Of a stretch of DNA of 64,000 nucleotides, positions 1 to 9,282 are shown one piece after another (positions within the stretch are counted from its first letter, which is position 1; every line of letters begins with the position of its first letter). Below the pieces are notes generated by a model. The model was not told the DNA's origin. It saw nothing but the letters and a program-made list of their open reading frames with translations, and ran no database searches. The DNA comes from Cryptomeria japonica (Eukaryota > Streptophyta > Pinopsida > Cupressales > Cupressaceae): positions 915,315,648 through 915,379,647 of the forward strand of contig NC_081414.1 in the NCBI RefSeq assembly GCF_030272615.1, given 5' to 3'. Position numbers and translations under genes: made by a program.

Positions 1-301
1 TTGTCCTCATCATACTTTGTCAACACACTACATACAACTACACTTTGCTAAGTGGTCCCTCATCAAGGTTTTTTACCTTTGGGTCTCATTTTCTTACTTA
101 GCGTCAAGGTCAGCTTACCTCATCAAGAGAAACGATCGTCTCTTTGGAAGTCACACCTACTCTACTACTTACATACTTGGTCTTACACTTTGGACATTGC
201 AAGTACACCTCAGATTCATTTACACTCCATACAACTCTTGGTCTTCCATACTCTTTTCATTTTTCATCTAGTCTCTCACAGCTTGGTTAAACACCTAGTT
301 C
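1..301 (+). other. Untranslated leader of element A
   Basis: AT-rich non-coding sequence directly before the gag start codon at 302. It should be the end of the leader between an off-window primer site and gag. No primer site, splice signal or conserved ORF is visible. The two short overlapping ORFs here have no recognisable domain. Confidence 0.5.
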
Positions 302-2520
302 ATGGTTGAAACCCGCCTTCAAAAATCTAGGAGAATAGCTAAAGAAGCTCAAGAATCCATAAACATGAGTTCTTATGAGTATGACAATGATTTATTCTTC
401 AATCCTGAGCACACTACATTACCAGACATGGATGTTTATAGAAACAATCCAAATGTGGAAAGCGCAAACACTATAAACAACAATGCTACACACAATGACA
501 ATGTGGACAACTTTTCAATACAATCAGCAGACATAGAAGACTCCATAATGAATCCTCATTTCAATAGATTGGTTGAAGAGATAATGAGGAGAGATCGACA
601 GTACTTTTTACACATGATGGCACAAAGTGGAGTTAAAATACCTCATGACTTTGACATATCTCAACTTATGGAAAGTCGACCCTCACAACAAACTCAATCC
701 AACATGGATCAAAGGAGACCAAATAGTGGAGGAAATAGAGGACCGAATATGATGCCTGAGTCACCATCAGTTTTGCTTCAAAAACTAGAGATCCCACATA
801 CACAAGCTCAAACATATGATACTTACCTTCGAAGACCATCATGGAAGCCTTATGGAGATAGATATGCTCAATCACATGCTCAAGGTATGGATCAATCAAA
901 ACAATTAGATACTCAAAAGCATCCCCAAAATTTTGACACAAGGAGACCTCATGTCAAAATTGGGGGCAACACAATGGAAAATGAAATGCCTATTGAATAT
1001 GGTATATATGCACAAAATAGATATGGGGTCCCTCAACATGAAGTTATGCCAAGTGCACCATATATGCCACATCAATATAGACCTCCATATGGACATGTCT
1101 ACGATCAGTATCATCCATACATGCGACAAGCTCCTCCTCAAATGGGTGTTTCAAACATGGGGTATGCTACAAGAAATCAATCTCCTCCCAAAAATAATTT
1201 GGAGCAACAAATAAGAGATTTACAAAAGAAAATGGAGGACATGAGTACATCAAAACCAACATACACTATGAGAGATATATGTCCTTATCCCTTCGATAAG
1301 AGCATTCCAATGCCTCCATTTCCTGCACACTTTGTGACGCCAAAATTTGACAAGTATAGAGGGAAAGGAGACCCCAAGGCACACATAAGACAATTCTTCA
1401 CAGCTTGCATTGAGGTAGCGGCAGAAGAAACATACTTGATGAGGTTGTTCCCACAGAGCTTAGGCGATCAAGCTATGGAATGGTTTTCTCAATTACCTCC
1501 TGGTATTAAGTCATGGGGCGACTTAGCAGAGGCATTCATTCAACATTTCTCTTACAATATAGAAACAAATGTCTCAGTTACTACCTTGTGCAATACGAAA
1601 CAAAAGGAAGGAGAATCTTTCGCAACATTTTTACAAAGATGGAGAAATTTAGCTAGCAGATGCTCTTGCGAAATCCCATAGAAACAAATGGTAGAAATGT
1701 TCACACAAAACGTTAACAAGGACATTGGATATGATCTCAGGAAAGCTTGTTTGTCTACATTCAAGGATGTTATTGAAAAGGGCCTAGCAATAGAAAGAGT
1801 CTTAATTGAACAAGGAGTCATTAAGATATTCAAAGAAAACAAAGAGGACTTTAAAGGAAAGGACAAAACAAAATTTTGGAACAAGAACAAGAACACAGTT
1901 AATGATGGTGTTGTTGATGCCAACACAGTGAGACCCAAGTTCGTCTTTTCTAGATCAAGTTCTACCAACAATTAGGTGAACACTCAAACAACTTCTAGAC
2001 CACGAAGGAAGTACACTCCATTGGGAGAACCACTTGAATCAGTATTCAAAAAGCTTGTGGCAAACAAAGTGATCACAGTTCCAGATTTTCCTCCATATGA
2101 ACCAAAGGTCAAACCAAATTGGTGGAATGATGATGAGTATTGCGAATTTCATAAGAGTAAGGGTCACAAGACAGGTAATTGCCATCGACTGAAGAACATT
2201 GTGCAAGATCTCATTGATAGAGGTGATATTGAGATTGAGGGACATTCATCTAATCGAGAACATGAGGTGTTTAAGGAACCATTCCCAAAACATGACAAAG
2301 GAAAAGGCAAAGTCACAGATGATCAAGCCAATTACACTAGAGCACCTTACAATTATGATTCTACTATCAATCACATCTCAATGGACAATCATATCTCTAC
2401 TATTACTATCAAGAACAAAAATCCTGAGAATCTTCCTCAGCGACCCAAGATTGTCCTAAAAGGTATGGGATCTTCTTCTGAGTCTACCTCTGAATGTCGT
2501 GTTACAACTCGTCGAGGTAA
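302..2520 (+). pseudogene. gag of element A (two in-frame TAG stops)
   Basis: Capsid-type Gag of a Tat-type gypsy element, which would form the virus-like particle. A Met/Pro/Gln-rich N-terminal region is followed by the retrotransposon gag core around 1290-1670, where the YRGKGDPKAHIRQF and AMEWFSQLPPG segments can be aligned with B. A CX2HX4HX4C zinc knuckle lies near 2140-2180 (C-EF-H-KSKG-H-KTGN-C). The frame is interrupted by TAG at 1679-1681 and TAG at 1973-1975, both where B reads through, and it stays in the same frame afterwards. The start at 302 is chosen because the first residues parallel those of B's gag. The copy is inactive as it stands. Confidence 0.85.
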
Positions 2521-3313
2521 AATCACGTTGCCAGGTGCCAACACTAAGAATACCAATCCTTCATCAACCAAGCCTGAGTACGACCTTGTAGAACAGTTAG
2601 GGAAGACACCCACGCTCATCTCTATTCTTGAGCTCTTACGCATATCCCCCGCTCATAAAGCTATCCTTGACAAAATCTTGAGAGACACTACCGTTCCTAC
2701 TAATCTGAATGTGGACCAGTTTCAAGCCATGGTGGGATACCTTTCCATTCCACATTCCCTTACATTCACAGAAGCCGATGACGCCTCCGTAAGTCAGCCA
2801 CATAACGCACCACTACACATTGAAGCCTTCATTCACAAACATCGAATAAAACAAGTCCTGATAGATGGAGGAGAAGGTCTAAACATTTGTACATTGAGCA
2901 CCATTAAACAATTGGGATATTTTGATAAAGCTGTGAATTCAACAAATCAAATCACCATTAAGGCATATGATGATGAAGAGCGCTCATCCAAGGGCATGGT
3001 CACCTTACCTCTCAGAGTTGGGCCAGTTACAAAGGATGTGGTTTGTCAAGTCCTTGATCTTGATCTCACATACAACATATTACTAGGACGTCCTTGGATT
3101 CATGAAATGAGAGCAATACCATCTACATATCATCGATGTATCAAGTTCCCACACAATGGAGCTGAAGTGACTGTCAAAGTGGATCCAAATCCATTCATAT
3201 ATTGCAACAATCTACAACCTAGATCAGAAATAACAATCCCAGTCAATTGCGAAGCTATTCCTTCATCAGCATATGTGGATCCTGAATCCTTAAAAGCTTC
3301 TACATCAAAATAG
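2521..3313 (+). pseudogene. Retropepsin-like protease domain of element A
   Basis: Aspartic protease domain in the same frame as gag. The catalytic-loop region reads VLIDGGEGLNIC, with the Asp followed by GG; B has DNG at the same place. The distal LLGRPWIHEM segment is intact. The region ends at TAG 3311-3313, where B has a Gln-Glu-Lys context, so a CAG-to-TAG change is likely. In a working element this protease would mature the Gag-Pol polyprotein. The domain match is clear; loss of activity is inferred from the stop codons. Confidence 0.8.
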
Positions 3314-4417
3314 GCAGAGCTAAAAGAAGACAAGTTCAAGATTAAAGACATGGGATGTGGTGAGTATATCTTTCATGTTGATCAACTCCCACTGTCTCCT
3401 AAGCCATTCAGTCGACAAGAACAATCTACAAGCAATATGCAAGACCAAGGAATTGGGTGTGAACCACCTAGTGTTGTGGCTACTAAGTTTGAATGTAAAT
3501 ATCCTCTAGTGGTGCAAGCAACTCTTGATATCAATAGTCCTAAGAGTGGTTCCAACAAAGAATCTATTGAGCGTATTGCCAGCACTCTTGAGAACTCACA
3601 TAGCCTCACCATATCATCCACTCATTCCATTTCCACTCCACTTCCAGACTTGGATCAACAAGAATTACAAAAGCCCTTACTCATTGGGGATCAAAAATCA
3701 AGCTTTGAAAAGAAAAATCTAAAAGTAAAAAATAAAGATAAGTCCTTTAGTACAAATCAAAATCAAAAGCTATTGGACTCTCCAAAAATTAAAGTCAAGG
3801 ATAAAGATCCTATGCAGCAAAAAGAACAAGAGATGATCTCCCCTAATATCAAAATAACTAGGGGCAAAATTTCTACAATTTTAAGTCAAAAAGCATACTT
3901 GTTGACCCTAAGTCTCCATCATGCTATCCTACTTTCACTTCTTTTCGCAATCATAAGCCTTCATAACTCATCCACTTGTTCCACACATCCTTTTCCTTCT
4001 GGTGATACATCATGGACCTTTAATGGAGCTTCCTCAAAGGACTTTGCTATCAGTGATGCCCAAACTTCTTTAGGTGACACGCATATGGGCCTGTGTAGTC
4101 CACACACTAGTAATTCTATCTCAGTTCCTTTATCAAGGAAGACAGTCACTCAAGTTACACATCATTCAGTCAAGGAAAAATGCACTTACAATCATAAGAT
4201 CAAGCCTCGTACATTTGAGGTAGGTGACTTAGTACTCAGAGAGAACCCCAAGAATCAGCAAGACAGAGATAAGAAGGGCAAGTTCGAACCAAACTGGCTT
4301 GGTCCTTACATCATCACAGTGGTATATGGATCTGGGGCATATCAACTCTCAACTACAGAAGGTGAACCCTTGGAGGATCCTATCAACAGCATGCACCTTC
4401 GTAGGTTCTACACATAG
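3314..4417 (+). pseudogene. Open non-pol segment with hydrophobic stretch, fused to integrase C-terminal (GPY/F) domain
   Basis: The gag-protease frame continues open to TAG at 4415-4417. The first 30 residues still resemble the post-protease region of B (Q-LP-SPK near 3400). From about 3410 to 4165 there is a Ser/Lys/Gln-rich segment with no similarity I recognise, including a hydrophobic stretch of about 20 residues at about 3896-3970 (LLTLSL...LLFAIISL). Homology to B resumes near 4170 with TFEVGDLVLREN and a GPY/F module (FEPNWLGPY ... NSMHLRRFYT). RT, RNase H and the integrase catalytic core are thus replaced. The ORF is preserved over 355 codons after Met 3350. Function is unknown. Confidence 0.7.
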
Positions 4418-4479
4418 TTCTCTAGAACATCCTAATTCAAAAATACAAAAAAAATTATAAAACAAAAAAATCGTTACTT

Positions 4480-4628
4480 GGTGAAAACCTGGTAAACAGG
4501 CACCTTGTGACACAAAAAAAAATTGAAAAATAAAAAAAAATTAAAGAGAAATAATTTTGTCCAACGGTGAAAACCACTTTGGTGGCGCCTTGGGCAAGTA
4601 CCATGGTGAAAACTGGGTCACCAGCGCC
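4480..4628 (+). repeat. Three related hairpins just downstream of the integrase stop (element A)
   Basis: Units at 4480-4504, 4566-4589 and 4605-4628 share the frame GGTG-AAAA-inner stem-loop-inner stem-outer arm. The inner stems are CCTG/CAGG, CCAC/GTGG and CTGG/CCAG. The outer arms are GGTG with CACC, CGCC and CGCC, where T-G wobble is allowed. Each inner pair is fully complementary although its sequence differs, which suggests selection on structure. Element B has two homologous units at 9103-9167 on the minus strand. Confidence 0.7.
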
Positions 4629-5639
4629 ATGCGTAGAGACTTTGCTCCTCTCTCCTTCAGGATTCTCTTTCATCTTTCACTTTGCACACACTCACAACCT
4701 ATTCATTCACAATAAACTTACCTATTCCCATCATGGCTTGTTATTGATCTACCTAGGATTGGTTAGCCATCCATAACCCTCCCTTTTCACTCCCTTTCCA
4801 TCCATAATAAATCAGATCCTATCTGTGGCTAAGGAAAATCCTACGTCTAGTAATGGGTGTGGAACTGAAAACATCACATGTTTCGAGGAGTACAGTTTCT
4901 TCCAGCTTCCTTCAAGTCTATCCGTGCACAATCCGCAATAAAGCAACATCTGCATCGCAGATCTACAATAAAGTTCCATCTTCTCCACAATAAAGTATCA
5001 GTTTCATGGATTCAGTCAGTTTCAAATGAGACACAGCAGCAACAATGAGCTTCAACAAAATCAAATTTTTTCAACAGACTCAGACAACATATGGTTCAGT
5101 GCTATCTATCCTTTTTGTGAAAGTGATCATTGTGACCACAATCGAATAAGACTTAAACAAGTGACAAGAGACACTAAACTTGAGGACTACAGTGGATGTT
5201 GGTGTCGAGTCTTGGTTTTCTTTTGATTTTATCTTTTTGGTGACATGTCTTTTAGCTTTTCCAGGATGTCTTTGACTAGAGATTCTATCTCCAGGAGGTC
5301 TTTGACTAGAAAGGCGAGGATGGGGTATCGTCACCTATTTTGTTTGCTATCTGTCGATTGTCTTTTAGTAATGCTATGACTTGTCCAAGGATATGAGGAC
5401 ACTGTGAGTCTAGTATGAACTGGGGCATTCCTTGTTTGTGACTGTCTTATCTCCATGCAAACAGGTACAATGACTTTCTGGGCCGAACAAATGCCTCGAT
5501 TGTCATAACCTATTCTGCCATAATAAAGCTCAATGATGATAACGCACAAGAAGCTCTTTCACATTCATATCTTCTGTCTTCCATCCCCCTTTCTTGATTG
5601 ACTTCCATTGTCCTTCTTGAGTCCACATAGCCCGCTATC
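4629..5639 (+). other. Spacer of element A with no supported gene
   Basis: About 1 kb between the post-pol hairpins and the AT-rich tract. Only short ORFs without recognisable motifs occur. The first 60 bases still resemble the post-pol tail of B; the remainder has no visible counterpart there. Confidence 0.5.
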
Positions 5640-5960
5640 ACATGACTGAGTATAATGACACACCAAAAATATTTGCATTTCATATAGTTACACCTACATC
5701 ACCACATATAAGCATTTCATACATACATATAGATATCACAATTGCATCACATCCTGCATACAACACATGTTAGCACATCTCACATTTTTATTATGTAAAT
5801 AATCATTTGCATTATCATATTCATCTGCATTACATACATTCACATTTGCATCATGCATGACATATACAACATAAAAGAACAAAAATATATTGCATTGCAT
5901 CATATAAGCATCCATATCATAAAACATGTATCACATAAGAACATTTCATCACATAAGGTA
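5640..5960 (+). repeat. Degenerate GCATYACATA-rich tract
   Basis: About 320 bp of AT-rich sequence with many variants of GCATCACATA, TTGCATCA and TACATACAT. The copies are too diverged to define a fixed period by eye. It lies between the pol-derived part and the antisense ORF of element A. Confidence 0.4.
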
Positions 5961-6680
5961 CACATGCATATAGCTGCCGCAAAAATGGATCATCTCTCAT
6001 ATATAATCAAAAGTGTCATGATACAATGATGTTAAAAGAATCATATGGCTACAAAATCACCCGCAGGTGTCTACAATACAAAAATGGTACAATACTGATA
6101 CATAGGGAGCCCTCTAAGGCTATGATGAACTCCCTCCCTCGGAGCCGCCTGGCCTCGACAGAGTTTGAGCCCTAGAAGGACCCACCCCAAGATCAACTCT
6201 CTTGGCCCTTGTGTCCCCTGCAGCCAGCCCTCGTGTCGTCCTATCTAGACAGAGGAACCCACTGATAACTCCTATCAACACTATTGGTAGTGCTAATCCT
6301 GTCCATGTCATGGTATCCCATGCCACATGTCCCACCCTCATCCCTAGTCCTGGATCCTAGAACACTCATCTCAGTGCATCCCTATCTCCGTCTCGATCAT
6401 AGGGGTCTAACTCCCCATCAATCGGTATCCGTAGAATCCTATATACATCCTCCAAGGTGACTGTCATCTCACCCATCAGCAAATGCAAACTACAAGTCTC
6501 TGAGTGCCTTCTCTCAGCCAGTGCAGTCAACAATCCCATGTTCACCCGAAACTCAGGCACATATAGAATGTATCTCAATCCCATAACCTCAATCACAGCT
6601 CAGTCCTCGGCTGTCAACTCAGGTCGCAACCTCTTAGTCGATGGGAATCTCTCCTGTGACTCCAGCATCGGCAAGTACTC

Positions 6681-7227
6681 CTGCAGTCAAGCAAATCAAA
6701 TCATGTCAGTCATAGTGGCATTCACTTTTTATCACAAAATGCTACTCGCTATCTAAATGCACATAGCTATTTATCCTAGTGACACTCACTGTTCATCACA
6801 AAGTGTTGCTATCTATCCTAGTAGTACTCCCTGTTCATCACAAAGTACTACGTGTGTGACACTCACTGTTCATCACAAAGTGTTACTCACATTTGCACTC
6901 CCTATTCATCACAAAGTGCTGCTCATATTTTAGTACTCCCTGTTCATCACAAAGTACTCTATCTTGGTACTCACTATTCATCACAAAGTGCCTTGATCTA
7001 TCTTAGTCTTCCCTAGAGGACCTTCTTGAGTGTATCCTCTCAGCAGCTTATCCAATCGATAGTGTATGTTCATCACAGAACTGCCAATTTGACCTGGAAG
7101 ACACAAATTCGCATTTTTGGACACAAACACATTTTCTTTACATAAATGCGCATTTATTACATTACCTAGTATGAATTAATGACAATAATAAATGCATCAA
7201 AGTACGAGGAGGTTTTGTGGTACTCAC
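6681..7227 (-). other. Predicted intron of the antisense ORF
   Basis: 547 bp bounded on the minus strand by GTGAGT at the donor and CTGCAG at the acceptor. The coding phase is continuous across it. It contains the seven-hairpin array (6718-6992). No ORF of note lies within. Confidence 0.6.
6718..6992 (+). repeat. Seven-copy hairpin array with constant 15-nt loop and covarying stems
   Basis: Stem arms and positions: GCATT/AATGC (6718-6742), ACACT/AGTGT (6782-6806), AGTACT/AGTACT (6823-6849), ACACT/AGTGT (6859-6883), GCACT/AGTGC (6895-6919), AGTACT/AGTACT (6932-6958), GGTACT/AGTGCC with one wobble (6966-6992). Every loop is exactly 15 nt; six follow C[AC]CTRTTCATCACAA and the first differs slightly. 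Spacers of about 7-40 nt are not conserved. A degraded eighth loop occurs near 7068-7085. The array is inside the predicted intron of the antisense ORF. Confidence 0.8.
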
Positions 7228-7293
7228 TGGCTCTCCTGCCTCCGTTGGCCTCTAGAATCGGCGAACACGATCGAATCTGTGAACAAAAGCCAT

Positions 7294-7618
7294 CGCTCCT
7301 AACTGTTGCTGCTTTATTTTCGCTCTGCACTATGCTCTTGTGACGGTGTAGATGACAATGAGGATGTATTTTCCCCCATGGTCTATCTTATAGATTGCCC
7401 TAGCTCTCATTTCCCGAGTCAGTCTTCCTTATCCCGTGACTTTGTCACTTTATCTGATCAGTCCATTCTATCCCGTCTTTCTTATCGAGAGATTGTCTGC
7501 AATCTTTTCAAACATTTTCATCCAATCTCTCGAGGGGGCATATAATTCCCATCTTGGGGCAACTCTGTATCAGTTCATCTTATCTTCTTTGAAACAACGT
7601 GCCAAGCCGCATTGTCTC
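7294..7618 (+). other. Spacer between antisense ORF start and polypurine tract
   Basis: About 325 bp with no supported gene. It would hold the promoter and 5' untranslated region of the antisense ORF, but I see no clear TATA box on the minus strand. Confidence 0.35.
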
Positions 7619-7632
7619 AAAGAGGGGCAAAA
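7619..7632 (+). other. Polypurine tract of element A
   Basis: AAAGAGGGGCAAAA lies directly before the TGTAGACA start of the 3' LTR. Purine-rich tracts at this position prime plus-strand DNA synthesis. The single C is tolerated in many plant elements. Confidence 0.75.
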
Positions 7633-8410
7633 TGTAGACACTCAAAATTGTCATGTCTAATTAAATAAATATTTTATTTATTTACTTATCTAAGCCTAAT
7701 TCTTCTATTAATTAAATAAATTTTTATTTATTTAATTAATTCATTTATCCTCTTCTAGCCTTATTTCTCATTTAAATAAATACATTTATTTATTTAAATT
7801 ATCCTTTTCCTAAATTAAATAAATATTTTATTTATTTAATTGTCCTATTTCTTCTATTAATTAAATAAATCTTTATTTATTTAATTAATTCATTATCTTT
7901 TTCTACACATGACACATGTCATTCATCTCTTAATTCATACACTACCTATCTCTTTCATTATTTTGGTATTTCTTTTACCTATCCTCTAATCCTAGCCGAC
8001 CTCTCTTTTTACACCTCTCAATCTTAACCCTCCATTTCTTATTGTGTCTTCTATTTAAGGAGATGCTTTCTTCATTGTCAAACCCTAATGACTGATTTTG
8101 GAGGACTTGGCTACACTACGATCCTACTTGCAACCACATTCCGTTCTTTGTTGAGCTCTTGTGCATATAAAAATCTGAGAGCAAATATATCAAGCAAGAT
8201 CAATGGAGATAGGAAGAATGGAGATCAAAACCCTATTGGACATGTGATGGTATAATCTTTGTGATTTTGAGTTATTTGCATTGTCTTAGGTAATCTTCAT
8301 ATGTTATGGTGGATCTTTGTTCATTGTTAGGCTAGGGTTTAGTGGTTGAATTCATTTAGCCTCTCAATATTGTTGTTATTATTGTTATCCATTTTCACCA
8401 TACACAGACA
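7633..8410 (+). repeat. 3' LTR of element A
   Basis: Begins TGTAGACACTC directly after the polypurine tract. The first 260 bp hold five AT-rich palindromes. A TATA-like CTATTTAAGG lies near 8051-8060. The right end is placed near 8410 at a CA before sequence assigned to element B; without the 5' LTR this end is uncertain by a few bases (ACA at 8406 is an alternative). Confidence 0.65.
7659..7889 (+). repeat. Five tandem AT palindromes in LTR U3 of element A
   Basis: Units at 7659-7683, 7707-7740, 7770-7799, 7812-7841 and 7856-7889. Each is an inverted repeat built on AATTAAATAAAT and ATTTATTTAATT with 1-4 central bases. They are separated by short pyrimidine-rich spacers (CCT, TCTTCT). Similar AT palindromes occur at the U3 ends of the LTRs of B and J. 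Confidence 0.7.
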
Positions 8411-8739
8411 CCATTAGTACATGCCCCAGAACTTCATTGGAAATGATGCGCAAATGATACAAAACAATGCTAAAAGATGCTGATGCAGATACACAAATGA
8501 TTGTACTCACAAATCAACCAAGTATTTGATAGCTTAACATAATTTTCTTGTCAAAGAAAACGTCACTTTGTCTTTGTTGTGATAAGGAAGGATGCATCCT
8601 TGTTGAAGACAGTTTTGAGTGTTGATGTTGATTGTGTGGTTTGATTGATAAATGGTCATCGTGTGAGTATTTTGTCAATGTTTGTTTTGCATCTATGCGA
8701 ATGAGTATGTACAAAGTGTTGCCATGTTTTTGTGTGATT

Positions 8740-8885
8740 TTTCAATGGTTTTGTCGATGTTTTTGGATTTTGAATTGTTTTGAATGTTTTTGGTATTTTT
8801 GTGAGATATTTTTGAATGTTTTTGGATTTTGCGATGATTGTTTGAATGTTTTGGTATTTTGATGATTGTTTGAATGTTTTGGCCA
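8740..8885 (+). repeat. Degenerate TTTGAATGTTTTTGG repeat array
   Basis: About eight imperfect copies of a 14-18 bp unit around TTTGAATGTTTTGGTATTTT or its variants. A smaller array of the same unit lies at 9185-9250, so the two arrays flank the hairpin-containing block of B's 3' tail. Confidence 0.6.
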
Positions 8886-9102
8886 ATGAATCACCAATAA
8901 TGTAGAATCCACTTCCATCAATAGGTTAAAGGCATTGCCCCCAGTTTAGACATGACTATAAAAAAGCGGGATGCCAGATGCATAGAGTACTTTCTTAATT
9001 GCAGATCAAATATCAAGTCATGGTTGGGATGGATGGATGTGTGTGTGCATGAATGTGATCGCAACGAGCCTGAAAGATACTGGAGCCATTGCCTTTACGA
9101 GT

Positions 9103-9167
9103 GGCGCCTGTTTGCCAGGTTTTCACCATCGTACTTACCCAAGGTGCCACCGGAGTGGTTGTTCACC
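9103..9167 (-). repeat. Two post-pol hairpins of element B
   Basis: Minus-strand units: 9167-9143 with inner stem CCAC/GTGG and outer arms GGTG/CACC, then 9127-9103 with inner stem CCTG/CAGG and outer arms GGTG/CGCC. The first matches the second hairpin of A. The second lies where A has CTGG/CCAG, so both arms differ together. The linker, TTGGGTAAGTAC-like, is also conserved between A and B. Confidence 0.7.
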
Positions 9168-9184
9168 ATTTGGATGTATGATTT

Positions 9185-9250
9185 TTCTTGAATTTTTGAA
9201 TGTTTTTGTAGTTTCTTCAGGACATTTTTTGAATGTTTTTGGTATTTTTT
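9185..9250 (+). repeat. Second small array of the TTTGAATG repeat
   Basis: Three copies of TTTTTGAATGTTTTTG-like units directly after B's integrase stop (minus-strand view). Same unit as 8740-8885. Confidence 0.5.
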
Positions 9251-9282
9251 GATATGCAGGGGAGCCTGATGCTCTGTACACC

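Larger units (their letters stand above)
6120..7293 (-). pseudogene. Antisense ORF of element A with plant mobile domain, two exons
   Basis: Read on the minus strand, exon 1 (7293-7228) starts MAFVHRFDRV and ends at a CCA|GTGAGT donor. Exon 2 starts at 6680 after a CTGCAG acceptor with the codon phase preserved (phase 0). Exon 2 contains a PMD-like core: GLLTALAERRHSETCSLHLL, then MGEMTVTLEDVYRILRIPID and GELDPYD (6596-6366). The frame has a TAG in exon 1, a TGA near 6609, a TGA at 6366-6368 and a TAG shortly after. The rest of the mobile domain is missing, and the frame resumes with a tail (6341-6120) that includes a hydrophobic stretch. Extra antisense ORFs of this kind between pol and the 3' LTR are, as I recall, described in plant Tat-type elements. 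The splicing is my inference from the sites and phase. Confidence 0.65.
1..8410 (+). mobile_element. Element A: Ty3/gypsy Tat-type retrotransposon, pol-deleted, 5' LTR outside window
   Basis: One reading frame runs from 302 to 4417 and encodes gag, a retropepsin-like protease, a non-pol segment and the C-terminal domain of integrase. Reverse transcriptase, both RNase H domains and the integrase core are absent. Downstream come a hairpin cluster, a long spacer, an antisense ORF with a plant mobile domain, a polypurine tract (7619-7632) and a 3' LTR from 7633. The order of gag, protease, integrase end, antisense ORF and LTR resembles Tat-lineage elements with extra antisense ORFs. The close relative B (16589-9283, minus strand) allows domain-by-domain comparison. 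The 5' LTR and primer site lie left of the window. A probably inserted into the 3' region of B, because B sequence starts right after A's LTR; the target duplication cannot be checked. Confidence 0.85.
8411..9282 (-). other. 3' untranslated tail of element B
   Basis: Follows the integrase stop on the minus strand. It contains two hairpins homologous to those of A (9143-9167, 9103-9127) and two arrays of a CCAAAAACATTCAAA-like repeat. No antisense mobile-domain ORF like that of A is visible before the sequence ends against A's LTR. Confidence 0.55.

Noticed and set aside
6718-6992. Hairpin array resembling a CRISPR repeat array
   Set aside because: Spacers vary from about 7 to 40 nt, stems differ between units, and the context is a plant retrotransposon intron.
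8930-8950. Purine tract on the minus strand (AAACTGGGGGCAA) as terminal polypurine tract of B
   Set aside because: The following sequence TGCCTTTAACC does not match the LTR start of B (TGTAGTCACA).
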